From CBDATA01 sp965202845 (lineage in GTDB: Bacteria; Acidobacteriota; Vicinamibacteria; Marinacidobacterales; Marinacidobacteraceae): a stretch of 64,000 nucleotides of DNA. Under the pieces are notes generated by a model that made no database searches, had not been told where the DNA came from, and was given only the letters and a program-made list of their open reading frames with translations. The position numbers and the translations under genes are program-made. Each line of letters starts with the position of its first letter. Position 1 is the stretch's first letter. Positions 53,137 to 62,556 of this stretch are shown piece after piece. Location of the stretch: NCBI GenBank assembly GCA_965202845.1, contig OZ241856.1:1302001-1366000 (forward strand). The letters are read 5' to 3'.

Positions 53137-54642
53137 GTGCCCACCCCCTCGCTCCGGGAGTTCACCGCGCTCGCCCGCTCCCACAACCTGATCCCGGTGC
53201 GCCGGGAGGTTCTGGCCGACTGCGCGACCCCGGTCTCGACGTTCCGGCGGATCGCCGGGAACGGCCCCTCGTTCCTCATGGAATCGGTCGAGGGCGGCGA
53301 GCAGGTGGCCCGCTACACCTTCCTGGGAACCGCGCCGCGGAAAATCGTCGAAAGCCGCGGCGACCGGATCACCCATCGCGCGCCGGGGGGCGAAGTCCTC
53401 CGGACCTTCCGCCATCCGGACCCGCTGGCGGCGATGCGCGAGGAAATCAGCGGCATCCGGGCCGCGAAGCCGCCGGGACTGCCGCCCTTCTCCGGCGGCT
53501 ATGTCGGCTATCTCGGATATGACGCGGCCCGGCGATACGAGACGCTGCCGGACCGCCACGCCGCCGCTGCCCCCGAGGACGACATCCCGGACTCGATGTT
53601 CCTCCTCGCCGACACCGTGCTGGCCTTCGACCAGGCCCGCCACGTCATCCAGATCATCGTGAACGCCCACGTGCCCGACCCGTCGGCGGCCCAAAACGCC
53701 TGGGAGGAGGCTTCCTCCCGCATCGCCGCGATCGAGGAAACCCTGGAACGCCCGGAAGCGCCCGGCGGCTGGGGCGCCTCTCCGGCGTCGAAGGCGCCCT
53801 TTCCCGACGTCGCATCCAACATGGACAAGGCCGAGTACATCAAGGCGGTGCGTCGCGCCAAGGCGCACATCGCCGACGGCGAAATCATCCAGGTCGTCCC
53901 CTCGCAGCGGTTCCGCGTGAACCTGACGGTGCATCCGTTCGCGTTCTACCGGGCGCTGCGGGTGGTCAACCCGTCTCCCTACATGTACTACCTGGACCTC
54001 GGCAATCTGGTGATCGCCGGGGCGTCGCCGGAGATGATGACCCGAACCACCGGCGACGAAGTGGAGACCAGACCGATCGCCGGGACCCGGCCCCGGGGCG
54101 CGACGCCCGCCGAGGACCGGGAGCTGGCGCAGGACCTGCTGGGCGACGAGAAGGAGCGGGCCGAACACGTCATGCTGGTCGACCTGGCGCGCAACGACAT
54201 TGGGCGGGTGGCGCGCTTCGGGGACGTTCAGGTCGAAGATTTCATGACCATCGAGCGCTACTCGCACGTCATGCACATCGTGTCCCGGGTGCGGGGGCGG
54301 CTGCGTCCCGAACACGACGCCTACGACGCGCTCCGCGCCACCTTTCCGGCCGGCACCCTCTCCGGCGCTCCCAAGATCCGGGCGATGGAGATCATCGACG
54401 AACTGGAAGCCGAGCGGCGGGGGGTCTACGGGGGAGCGGTCGGCTACTTCTCCTACAGTGGCGACTCCGACACCGCGATCGCCATCCGCACCCTGGTCGC
54501 AAGGGACGGGATCGGCGCGTTCCAGGCGGGCGGCGGGGTGGTTGCGGATTCCGACCCGGAAGCCGAATATGACGAGAGCAGGAACAAGGCCGGCGCCGTT
54601 CTTGCCGCCCTGCGCATGGCCCACGACCGGGATTTCCGATGA
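53137..54642 (+). CDS. trpE: anthranilate synthase component I
   Basis: 501 residues from GTG 53137. Chorismate-binding domain with 'SPEMMTRTTGDEVETRPIAG' and 'ATFPAGTLSGAPK'; the N-terminal Trp feedback site is represented by 'FLMESVEGG' (usual LLES). It makes anthranilate from chorismate with TrpG. The stop overlaps trpG start (ATGA). Confidence 0.96.
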   Translation: MPTPSLREFTALARSHNLIPVRREVLADCATPVSTFRRIAGNGPSFLMESVEGGEQVARYTFLGTAPRKIVESRGDRITHRAPGGEVLRTFRHPDPLAAMREEISGIRAAKPPGLPPFSGGYVGYLGYDAARRYETLPDRHAAAAPEDDIPDSMFLLADTVLAFDQARHVIQIIVNAHVPDPSAAQNAWEEASSRIAAIEETLERPEAPGGWGASPASKAPFPDVASNMDKAEYIKAVRRAKAHIADGEIIQVVPSQRFRVNLTVHPFAFYRALRVVNPSPYMYYLDLGNLVIAGASPEMMTRTTGDEVETRPIAGTRPRGATPAEDRELAQDLLGDEKERAEHVMLVDLARNDIGRVARFGDVQVEDFMTIERYSHVMHIVSRVRGRLRPEHDAYDALRATFPAGTLSGAPKIRAMEIIDELEAERRGVYGGAVGYFSYSGDSDTAIAIRTLVARDGIGAFQAGGGVVADSDPEAEYDESRNKAGAVLAALRMAHDRDFR

Positions 54643-55217
54643 CGCTCGTTCTCGACAACTTCGACTCGTTCACCTGGAACCTGGCGCAGGCGCTCGGAAC
54701 CCTCGGCGCCGAGCCGCTGGTGATCCGGAACAACGCGCGCACGGTCGACGCCATCCGGGAACTCGAACCGGAACGGATCGTCCTCTCCCCCGGCCCCGGA
54801 CGCCCGGAAGGCGCCGGAGTCTCGCTGGACCTCATCCACCGGATGGGAGAGGCCACTCCCATCCTCGGCGTCTGTCTGGGACTCCAGTGCGTCGTCCAGG
54901 CGTTCGGCGGTTCGATTCGCCGGGCGCGCAACCTGATGCACGGGAAGACCTCGCTGATCCGCCATTCCGGCGCCGAAATCTTCGGCGGCCTGGACGACCC
55001 GTTTCCCGCCATGCGCTATCACTCCCTGGTGGCCGAAGAACCGCTCCCGAAGGAGCTCGAAGTGACCGCCCGCTCCAGCGACGACGGGGAGGTCATGGGC
55101 GTCCGGCACCGCAAACTTCCCATCCAGGGCGTGCAGTTCCACCCCGAATCGATCCTGACCCCTTCGGGCGTGGACATCCTCGCCAACTTCCTGAGTCTTC
55201 CCGCGGACATGCAATGA
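54639..55217 (+). CDS. trpG: anthranilate synthase component II (glutamine amidotransferase)
   Basis: 192 residues. Class I amidotransferase: oxyanion 'SPGPGRPEGAG', nucleophile Cys in 'GVCLGLQ' and His-Glu in 'FHPESI'. It supplies ammonia to TrpE, and may also serve PabB. ATG 54639; the stop overlaps the DAHP synthase start (ATGA). Confidence 0.96.
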   Translation: MTLVLDNFDSFTWNLAQALGTLGAEPLVIRNNARTVDAIRELEPERIVLSPGPGRPEGAGVSLDLIHRMGEATPILGVCLGLQCVVQAFGGSIRRARNLMHGKTSLIRHSGAEIFGGLDDPFPAMRYHSLVAEEPLPKELEVTARSSDDGEVMGVRHRKLPIQGVQFHPESILTPSGVDILANFLSLPADMQ

Positions 55218-56275
55218 CCGAGCACGAACCGGAAACCATGGTCCTGATCCTGACTCCCTGGGCCGGGGAGTCGGAACTGGAGCACCTCATCGGCGTCATC
55301 GAGGAGAAATCGCTCGACCGCGCCATCTACCGCAGCCCGGTGCGCACCCGGGTGCACGTCCTGGGCGATCTCTCGCGCGAGAACGAGGCCCACTGGCGGA
55401 CCCTGCCCGGCGTCGAACAGGTCTTCGGGCTGAACAAGCCGTACCGACTGGCGAACCGCACCCACCGGAAGTCGCGCACCCGCATCCCCATCGGAAGCCA
55501 GGAGCTGGGGGGGGACGACCTGGTCATCATCGCCGGTCCGTGCGCGCTGGAAAGCGAGGAGCAGGGACTCGAAGCCGCCCGGATGATCTCCCATCTCGGG
55601 CTCGAAATCATGCGGGCCTCGGCGTTCAAGCCGCGCACCTCCCCCTATTCCTTCCAGGGACTGGGCCTCGAGGGGCTGCGCATCCTGAACCGGATCGGCA
55701 AGGAGACGGGCATCCTGGTGGAGACCGAGGTGATGGACGTCCGCGATGTGGAAGTCGCCGCCGACCTGGTGGACGTCCTGCGCATCGGCGCCCGGAACAT
55801 GCAGAATTTCGACCTGCTGCGCGAGATGGCGCAGGTACGGAACCCGGTGATCCTCAAGCGCGGCATGGCCAACACCATCCGTGAGTTCCTGCTGGCCGCC
55901 GAATACATCCTGCGGGGCAACAGCCAGGTCATCCTCTGCGAGCGCGGCATCCGGTCGTTCGAGACGGCCTACCGCAACACCCTCGACGTGGGGGCGATCG
56001 CGTTCCTGAAGCAGGAGACCCACCTGCCGGTGCTCGCCGATCCGAGCCATGCCGCCGGGAACAAGACGCTGGTTCCGGCGCTCTCACTGGCTTCGGTGGT
56101 CGCCGGCGCCGACGGACTGCTGATCGAGGTGCACCCGAATCCGGCGGTCGCGCTCAGCGACGGCGACCAGTCGCTCTACCCGGATCAGTTCGAACAGCTG
56201 ATGACCGAGCTCCGGTCGGTCGGCCGGGCGGTGGGGAAACGGACGCTGGAACCGCAGACGGCAGCCGCCGGTTGA
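55214..56275 (+). CDS. aroF: 3-deoxy-7-phosphoheptulonate (DAHP) synthase, type I-beta with N-terminal regulatory domain
   Basis: 353 residues. An N-terminal ferredoxin-like/ACT-like domain (1-85, 'RTRVHVLGD') as in Thermotoga DAHP synthase, then the barrel with 'IAGPCALES', 'KPRTSPYSFQG', 'GARNMQNF' and 'DPSHAAG'. First step of the shikimate pathway; the extra domain makes feedback control by aromatic amino acids likely. Confidence 0.94.
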   Translation: MTEHEPETMVLILTPWAGESELEHLIGVIEEKSLDRAIYRSPVRTRVHVLGDLSRENEAHWRTLPGVEQVFGLNKPYRLANRTHRKSRTRIPIGSQELGGDDLVIIAGPCALESEEQGLEAARMISHLGLEIMRASAFKPRTSPYSFQGLGLEGLRILNRIGKETGILVETEVMDVRDVEVAADLVDVLRIGARNMQNFDLLREMAQVRNPVILKRGMANTIREFLLAAEYILRGNSQVILCERGIRSFETAYRNTLDVGAIAFLKQETHLPVLADPSHAAGNKTLVPALSLASVVAGADGLLIEVHPNPAVALSDGDQSLYPDQFEQLMTELRSVGRAVGKRTLEPQTAAAG

Positions 56276-57405
56276 CGGCCCCGCGGGTGGAGACGACCGG
56301 AGCGACGGTCCGGGTCTCCCCCCGGGACGGGGAGGACTACCGCATCCGGATCGGCGACGGCGCCCTGTCCCGGCTTCCCGGCATCCTCCGGGAGCTGGGG
56401 TCGGAACGGCGCGTCGCGGTGGTGGGGGACTCCCGCGCGCTCCGCCTCCACCGGGAGCGGCTCGCCGCCCGCCTTCCCGAATCCGCCCTCTTCCTCGAGC
56501 TTCCGGAGGGGGAGGCGAACAAGACCCGCGCCGAAAAGGAGCGGATCGAGGACGAATTGCTCCGGCGCCGCTTCGGGCGCGACAGCGTCCTGGTCGGGTT
56601 CGGCGGGGGCGTCGCCACCGACCTCGCCGGATTCCTGGCGGCGACCTTCCTGCGCGGGATTCCCTTCGTGGGGGTTCCCACCACCCTGCTCGCCGCGGTG
56701 GACGCCTCGGTGGGGGGCAAGACCGGAGTGAACACCCCGCTCGGCAAGAACCTGATCGGGGCGTTCAAGCAGCCCGCCGCGGTGGTGGTGGACACCGCGC
56801 TTCTCGGCACCCTCCCCGACGCCGAGTTCCGGAACGGACTCGCGGAGTCGGTGAAGATGGCCGCGACCAGCGACCCGGACTTCTTCGGCGATCTGGAGCG
56901 CGCCGGGGAGGCGCTGCTCCGCCGCGACCCGGCCGATCTGGTTCCGCTGATCCGCCGCAGCGTCTCGATCAAGGCGCGGGTCGTGGAGGAGGACGCCCGG
57001 GAGTCGGGCCCGCGCGAGGTCCTCAACTTCGGCCACACCGTCGGTCATGCGATCGAGCACGCGACCGGATACCGGATGCGTCACGGCTTCGCAGTGGCGG
57101 TGGGCATGGCGGCCGAAAGCCACATGGCCGAGCGGGCCGGATGGCTCGACCCGCCGGAGGGCGGCCGGCTGCGCGCGCTGCTGGAAGTTCTGGGACTTCC
57201 GGCGCATTTCCCGGAACCCTCGCTTCGGAATGACGTCCTCGCGGCGTTCGGGAGTGACAAGAAGACCCGCCAGGGCGTCGCCCGCTTCGTCCTCCTGACC
57301 GGGATCGGCGGCGTCCGTCGGGAAGGCCCCCGCTGCGCGTTCCCGCTGGACGACGAAACAATCCGGCACGGACTGGACCGGATCGGTCTGGCGCGCTCCG
57401 GATGA
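56272..57405 (+). CDS. aroB: 3-dehydroquinate synthase
   Basis: 377 residues, TTG start at 56272 overlapping the previous stop (TTGA). NAD-binding 'GGGVATDLAGF', 'TTLLAAVDASVGGKTGVN', metal ligands Glu in 'AESVK' and His in 'NFGHTVGHAIEH'. Second pathway step. A later internal start is possible, since the first ~15 residues are variable in the family. Confidence 0.94.
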   Translation: MTAPRVETTGATVRVSPRDGEDYRIRIGDGALSRLPGILRELGSERRVAVVGDSRALRLHRERLAARLPESALFLELPEGEANKTRAEKERIEDELLRRRFGRDSVLVGFGGGVATDLAGFLAATFLRGIPFVGVPTTLLAAVDASVGGKTGVNTPLGKNLIGAFKQPAAVVVDTALLGTLPDAEFRNGLAESVKMAATSDPDFFGDLERAGEALLRRDPADLVPLIRRSVSIKARVVEEDARESGPREVLNFGHTVGHAIEHATGYRMRHGFAVAVGMAAESHMAERAGWLDPPEGGRLRALLEVLGLPAHFPEPSLRNDVLAAFGSDKKTRQGVARFVLLTGIGGVRREGPRCAFPLDDETIRHGLDRIGLARSG

Positions 57406-58679
57406 CGATCTCCGTCGCTCCCCCCGCCCGTCCGCCGGACCGGACGGCGCAGGCGCCGGGCAGCAAGTACGTGGCGAACCGCCTGCTGCTGCTGGCGGCC
57501 CTGGCGCCCGGCGCAAGCCGCATCGAGGGCGCGCCCCGGAACGAGGACATCGAGGCGGCGACCGCCGGACTGCGCGCCCTGGGCGTCGATATCCGGGAGC
57601 GCCCCGGCGGCGTTCTCATCGTCGGCGGAACCCCGGACGCCTGGAACGAAAGACGCGAACCGGCGACGGTGGACGTCCGGGAGTCGGGGACGCTCCTCCG
57701 CTTCCTCGCCGCTCTCGCCGCCACCCTGCCCTTCCCGGTGCGGCTGACCGGGCGCGGACGCATCGGGGAACGCCCGATGGAAGAACTGCTCCGCGCCCTC
57801 GAACAGCTCGGCGCCCGGATCGACAGGTACCCGCTGACCGTCCTCTCGCCGGCGCTGCGGGGCGGGCGGGTCGCGGTCGCAACCGGCGAGAGCAGCCAGT
57901 TCGCAAGCGCCCTGCTGCTCGCCAGCCCGCGCATCAAAGGCGGGCTCGACCTCGAGCTTTCCGGGACTCCCGTTTCCGCCAGCTACCTGGAGCTGACCGC
58001 GAGCCTCCTCGAACAGTCCGGGGCTCGGGTGGAGCGAACCCAGGGCGGCTACCGAACCTTCGGGGACCGCCCCCGGCCCGGCGTCCACAGGGTCCCGGCT
58101 GACTGGACCGCTGCCTCGGCGCTCTTCGGAGCGGCGGCGGTGACCGGGGGAACGATCCGGGTTCCGAACCTCGATCCGCAGGCGGTCGAGGGCGAACGGC
58201 GGTTCCCCGAAACGCTCCAGCGGATGGGTTGCCGGGTCGAGGCCCGGGGAACCACCGTCTCGGTGACCGGATCCCGCCCCCTGCGGGGCGTCCGGACGAA
58301 CATGGCGACGATGCCGGACGCCGCGCCCACCCTCGCGGTGGTCGCCGCCCTGGCCGCCGAAGGCGAGACCCGCATCTCCGGCGTCGCCCACCTGCGGCAC
58401 AAGGAAAGCGACCGGATCGCGGCGCTCGCCGACGGGTTGCGCCGGCTCGGCGCCGGGGTGGAGGTCGGAGAGGACAGCCTCGCCATCCGCCCCGGAGATG
58501 CGCTGCGAACGCCGCCGGAGCGCCTCGACTCCCGGCGGGACCACCGGATCGCCATGGCCTTCGCGCTGGCCGGGCTCGTCGTCCCCGGCGGCGTCCGCAT
58601 CACCCACCCGGACGCGGTGCGGAAGTCCTTCCCCGGCTTCTGGGACGCCCTCCGGGACCTGGGCGCCCAGGCGTCCTGA
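57402..58679 (+). CDS. aroA: 3-phosphoshikimate 1-carboxyvinyltransferase (EPSP synthase)
   Basis: 425 residues from ATG 57402, overlapping the aroB stop. 'APGSKYVANRLLLLAALA', 'ESGTLLRFLAALA' and 'HLRHKESDRIAA' are conserved EPSP synthase blocks. The residue corresponding to the usual 'GNAGT' loop is 'ESGTL', as in class III-like forms, which may reduce glyphosate sensitivity; this is inference. Sixth pathway step. Confidence 0.93.
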   Translation: MTISVAPPARPPDRTAQAPGSKYVANRLLLLAALAPGASRIEGAPRNEDIEAATAGLRALGVDIRERPGGVLIVGGTPDAWNERREPATVDVRESGTLLRFLAALAATLPFPVRLTGRGRIGERPMEELLRALEQLGARIDRYPLTVLSPALRGGRVAVATGESSQFASALLLASPRIKGGLDLELSGTPVSASYLELTASLLEQSGARVERTQGGYRTFGDRPRPGVHRVPADWTAASALFGAAAVTGGTIRVPNLDPQAVEGERRFPETLQRMGCRVEARGTTVSVTGSRPLRGVRTNMATMPDAAPTLAVVAALAAEGETRISGVAHLRHKESDRIAALADGLRRLGAGVEVGEDSLAIRPGDALRTPPERLDSRRDHRIAMAFALAGLVVPGGVRITHPDAVRKSFPGFWDALRDLGAQAS

Positions 58680-58682
58680 AAC

Positions 58683-60671
58683 ATGGAGTTCCCGAACATC
58701 GTCCTGGTGGGCGCCCGCGGATCGGGAAAGAGCCGGGCGGCGCGCAAGCTGGCGGCCGCCATCGGCTGGAAACGCATCCAAACCGACGGGATCTTTGAGG
58801 CGCGGCACGGACCGATCCCGGAGTTCGTCGCCGCCTCCGGCTGGGACGCCTTCCGCCAGCGGGAAGCGGACATCCTGCAAGAACTCGCCGAAGCGCCGCC
58901 CGAGCGCAGCATCGTGGACTGCGGCGGGGGCGTCGTGGAACTCCCGGAAACCCGCGCCCGGCTGCGCCGTCTGGGAACGGTCTACTGGATGCGGGCGCCG
59001 CTCGCCCGGCTCCGGGAACGGGTGGCGCGCAAGTCCAGCCGCCCTTCGCTCACCGGGCGCGATCCGGTGGAGGAAATCGGGGAGGTGCTCGTCCGGCGGA
59101 CGCCCCTCTACCGCGCGGTCGCCGACGCCGACGTCTGGAGCGAAAGCGGAACCGAAGCCGCGAAGGCGCTCCGGCGCGCCCACTTCGGTCCGGGAATCGC
59201 GCTTTCGGCGCAGGCGGGCGACGCGGAGGACGCGATCCGGGCGATCCGGGACGCGGCGGAGCGCGCCGGCCCCGCCGACCTGCTGGAACTGCGGGCCGAC
59301 CGCATGGAAGAGGCCGCGCTCGAAACGACGCTCCAGGCGTTGCCCGAAGCGGTGCGGGAGCACCTCATCCTCACCGTGCGCACCGCCGAAGAGGGCGGCG
59401 CCTTCCGGGGAAGCCCGGAGGAATGGGCCCGCATGCTCCTCGCCGGCGCCCGCGCCGGCGTCCGCTTCGTGGACGCCGAAGCCGCGGCGTCCCGAATCCG
59501 GATCGAAGCCCCGAACGCCGGCATCCTGGCATCGCATCACCACCTGAAGGGGCCGCTTCCCGATCTGGAGGCGCTGGCCCGGCGCCTGGAACGGAACGCC
59601 GACGCGATCAAGGTCGCGGCGACCGCGACAGGGTTCGCCGACGTCCGGAAGGTCTCCCGCTTCCTCGCCGAACCCGGTCCGGTCCCCCGGATCGGCGTCG
59701 CGATGGGCGCCGCCGGAACCGCGCTCCGGGTCCTCGGAGGCGAAGGAGACATCGTCGCCACCTTCGCGCCGCCGCCCGAAAGCCCTCCGACCGCCCCCGG
59801 CCAGCTGGATGCGGACGCCATCCGCGACCGCCACCGGCGCTGGGGCAGGAAGCTCAGGGCGCCGGTTCCGGTCTACGGGGTCGTCGGCTGGCCGGTGGCG
59901 GACAGCCTGAGCCCGCCGCTTCACGAAGCGGCGCTCGCCCACGCCGGACGGGAAGCTTCCTACCAGCGGTTCGAGGTCCCGCCGGACGAGCTCGACGACT
60001 TCCTGACCGCGGCGCGCCTTTGCGACGAAGTCGCCGGGCTGAACGTGACCATCCCGCTCAAGGAACGGGTCGTCCCGCTGCTGGACTCCCTCGACGAGGC
60101 CGCGCACCGGATCGGCGCGGTGAATACGATCCTGCGGGTGCGGGATCAACTCATCGGCGCGAACACCGACTGGCTGGGGGCGGCCCGCGCCCTGCTCGAG
60201 GTCGCCCCGCTTTCCGGGAAGCGGGCGACCGTCCTGGGCGCCGGGGGTTCGGCGCGCGCCGTCCTCCACGGACTCCGGGAACACGGCGCCTTGCCCACCG
60301 TGATCGCGCGGAACGACCGGAAGGCGGCGCAGGTCGCCGCCCGCTTCGACGCGGACTGGACGCCCGCCGGAAGAATCGGCGAGGCGGCGGGCGACATCCT
60401 GATCAACACCACGCCGGTGGGCATGGACGACGACCGATCTCCGGCGCCGCCGGAAACGGTGCGTCGACACCGGGTGGTCTTCGACCTGGTGTACCGCCCC
60501 AGACGCACCCGCCTGCTGGCCGAAGCCGAAGTCGCCGGGGCGCTCCCGCTGCCCGGACTCCCGATGCTCATCCACCAGGCCGCCGCGTCCCTTTCGATGT
60601 GGACCGGAGTTCCAGCAGAGGAAGCAGCGGACATCATGCGGAAAACCGCGAGCGAGCTGGATGCCGGGTAA
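58683..60671 (+). CDS. trifunctional shikimate kinase - 3-dehydroquinate dehydratase (type I) - shikimate dehydrogenase
   Basis: 662 residues with three full enzymes. Shikimate kinase 1-165: Walker A 'GARGSGKS' (10-17), 'DCGGG' (79-83), lid 'SSRPSL'. Type I dehydroquinase about 170-365: Glu202 in 'LELRADRM', His286 in 'ASHHHLKG' and Schiff-base Lys310 in 'AIKVAA'. Shikimate dehydrogenase about 392-662: 'SLSPPLH' (408-414), Lys460 in 'NVTIPLK', Asp496 in 'NTDWLG' and NADP loop 'GAGGSARA' (519-526). All catalytic residues are present. Domain order equals the last three of eukaryotic AROM. Steps 3, 4 and 5 are on one chain. Confidence 0.94.
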   Translation: MEFPNIVLVGARGSGKSRAARKLAAAIGWKRIQTDGIFEARHGPIPEFVAASGWDAFRQREADILQELAEAPPERSIVDCGGGVVELPETRARLRRLGTVYWMRAPLARLRERVARKSSRPSLTGRDPVEEIGEVLVRRTPLYRAVADADVWSESGTEAAKALRRAHFGPGIALSAQAGDAEDAIRAIRDAAERAGPADLLELRADRMEEAALETTLQALPEAVREHLILTVRTAEEGGAFRGSPEEWARMLLAGARAGVRFVDAEAAASRIRIEAPNAGILASHHHLKGPLPDLEALARRLERNADAIKVAATATGFADVRKVSRFLAEPGPVPRIGVAMGAAGTALRVLGGEGDIVATFAPPPESPPTAPGQLDADAIRDRHRRWGRKLRAPVPVYGVVGWPVADSLSPPLHEAALAHAGREASYQRFEVPPDELDDFLTAARLCDEVAGLNVTIPLKERVVPLLDSLDEAAHRIGAVNTILRVRDQLIGANTDWLGAARALLEVAPLSGKRATVLGAGGSARAVLHGLREHGALPTVIARNDRKAAQVAARFDADWTPAGRIGEAAGDILINTTPVGMDDDRSPAPPETVRRHRVVFDLVYRPRRTRLLAEAEVAGALPLPGLPMLIHQAAASLSMWTGVPAEEAADIMRKTASELDAG

Positions 60672-61755
60672 CTCGCTGGGACAGGCGTTCCGGATCTCCA
60701 CCTGGGGGGAGTCGCACGGCCCCGCCATCGGGGTGGTGGTGGACGGCTGCCCCCCCGGTCTGGAACTGGACGAAGCCGCGATCCAGGCCGACCTGGACCG
60801 CCGCCGCCCCGGACAGAGCGACCTCACGACCCCCCGCAGCGAGGCGGACCGCATCCACGTCCGCTCCGGGGTCTTCCAGGGACGCACCACCGGAACGCCG
60901 ATCTCGATGTGGGTCGAAAACCGGGACGCGCGCCCCGGGGACTACGCCCCCCTCCGGCAGGTGTTCCGGCCGAGCCACGCCGACTTCACCTACGAAAAGC
61001 GCTACGGCGTCCGGGACCCCAGGGGCGGCGGGCGCTCCTCGGCCCGCGCCACTGCCGCGCAGGTGGCGGCGGGCGCCATCGCCCGGCGGCTTCTCCGGGT
61101 GCTCCACGGCGTTGAGTGCGTCGCCTGGGTGCGCCAGGTCGGGGAGGTGGAGGCCCCCCCGATACCGGGAGATGCGGTCACCCGCGAGCAGGTGGAGCGC
61201 CATCCGACGCGCTGTCCCGACCCGGAGGCGGCGGAAGCGATGCGCCGGCGCATCGAAGCGGCCCGAGGAGCCGCCGACTCGGTCGGCGGGATCGTCGAGT
61301 GCGTCTGCCGGTCGGTTCCGCCCGGACTCGGCGACCCGGTGTTCGACAAGCTGGAGGCCGATCTCGCCGGGGCGATGCTCTCCATCCCGGCGACCCGCGG
61401 ATTCGAGTTGGGTTCCGGGTTCGCCGGAGCCCGCCTCGCCGGAAGCGAGCACAACGACGCATTCCGGATGCGCGACGGCGCGGTGCGGACCAGCACCAAC
61501 CACTCCGGCGGCATCCAGGGGGGCATCTCCAACGGCATGCCGATCCTCTTCCGGGTGGCGTTCAAGCCCACCTCCACCATCGGCAAGCCGCAACCGACGG
61601 TGGATCGCGCCGGAAACGAAGTGGTGCTGGAAGCCTCCGGACGGCACGACCCCTGCGTCCTCCCCCGCGCCGTTCCCATCGTGGAGGCGATGGCCTGCCT
61701 GGTGCTGGCCGACCACGCCCTGCGGTTGCGCGGCGCCGGCCCGCTGACCGGTTAA
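60661..61755 (+). CDS. aroC: chorismate synthase
   Basis: 364 residues, ATG 60661, overlapping the fusion gene by 11 bases. 'GESHGPAIG', 'RPSHADFTY', 'GRSSARATA' and 'HNDAF' bind FMN and EPSP. Last step of the pathway, giving chorismate for TrpEG encoded at the head of the operon. Confidence 0.96.
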   Translation: MPGNSLGQAFRISTWGESHGPAIGVVVDGCPPGLELDEAAIQADLDRRRPGQSDLTTPRSEADRIHVRSGVFQGRTTGTPISMWVENRDARPGDYAPLRQVFRPSHADFTYEKRYGVRDPRGGGRSSARATAAQVAAGAIARRLLRVLHGVECVAWVRQVGEVEAPPIPGDAVTREQVERHPTRCPDPEAAEAMRRRIEAARGAADSVGGIVECVCRSVPPGLGDPVFDKLEADLAGAMLSIPATRGFELGSGFAGARLAGSEHNDAFRMRDGAVRTSTNHSGGIQGGISNGMPILFRVAFKPTSTIGKPQPTVDRAGNEVVLEASGRHDPCVLPRAVPIVEAMACLVLADHALRLRGAGPLTG

Positions 61756-61777
61756 ACTAGTTTCCCACCCCTTCGGC

Positions 61778-61850
61778 GGGCGGCTAGCTCAGCTGGGAGA
61801 GCGCGGCGTTCGCAATGCCGAGGTCACGGGTTCGATCCCCGTGCCGTCCA
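61778..61850 (+). tRNA. tRNA-Ala (anticodon CGC)
   Basis: Acceptor stem GGGCGGC/GCCGTCC (one G-T), D-arm, anticodon stem CGGCG/TGCCG with loop TTCGCAA, T-stem ACGGG/CCCGT with loop TTCGATC, discriminator A. The anticodon CGC reads GCG (Ala). TAAACT at 61753-61758 may be its -10. Confidence 0.94.
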
Positions 61851-61878
61851 CCGAATCACGTCCCTCCCCACACTCCCC

Positions 61879-62556
61879 ATGCTCGGCGCTCTGCTCCTTC
61901 TTCTTCTCGCGCCCGGCGCGGGCGCCCAGGGGGAATCCGCCGACGCCCTGATCCGCCGGATCGAAGCCCACCACCGCGGGATGCCGCACTTCGAGTCCGC
62001 GTTCGAGCAGCGGTTCGCGCCGCGGATCTTCGGTCGGGAACGGGTGGAGAGCGGCTGGCTCACCGTCCGCCAGCCGGGGCGGATGCGCTGGGAGTACCGG
62101 GATCCCGAACCCAAGCTGTTCGTCAGCGACGGAACCAACACCTGGTTCCACGTCCCGGCCGACCGGCAGGTGGTGGTCGGCAGCCTGGCGCCGGCCGAGG
62201 GCGAAACCGAGCGGCATGCGCCGAACCCGCTCGCCTTCCTGACCGGCGAGGCCGCGATCCTCGATCACTTCGACGCGGAGCTGGTCCGGGACGACTCCAC
62301 CCCCGGGGATCGGCGCCGGGTGCTCCTGACCCCGCGCGCCGGAACCGCCGAAGTCGAGCGGGGGATGCTGGAGGTGGACGCCGCAACCGGTCGCATCCGG
62401 GCGCTGGAGCTGCGGGACGCCGAGGGCAACCGCACCACCTTCCGCTTCCACTCCTTCCGGATCGGCGCCCCGCCCGCCGACGCCCTCTTCGAATTCCGCA
62501 TCCCGCCGGGAACCGACGTCGTGACCGCGCGGGAGCTTGCCGGGGGAACCGGATGA
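61879..62556 (+). CDS. lolA: outer-membrane lipoprotein carrier LolA
   Basis: 225 residues. Signal peptide (1-16, 'AGAQ'); mature part with 'FEQRFAPRIFGRERVESGWLTV' style LolA strand and 'GRMRWEYRDPEPKLFVSDG'. It ferries lipoproteins through the periplasm, fitting the several lipobox proteins here. Overlaps the next gene (ATGA). Confidence 0.9.
   Translation: MLGALLLLLLAPGAGAQGESADALIRRIEAHHRGMPHFESAFEQRFAPRIFGRERVESGWLTVRQPGRMRWEYRDPEPKLFVSDGTNTWFHVPADRQVVVGSLAPAEGETERHAPNPLAFLTGEAAILDHFDAELVRDDSTPGDRRRVLLTPRAGTAEVERGMLEVDAATGRIRALELRDAEGNRTTFRFHSFRIGAPPADALFEFRIPPGTDVVTARELAGGTG

Noticed and set aside
57081..60890. 1269-codon antisense frame under the aro genes
   Set aside because: It has a biased Arg/Gly/Asp composition and no domain; long antisense frames are common in high-GC DNA and mirror the third-position G/C of the true genes.
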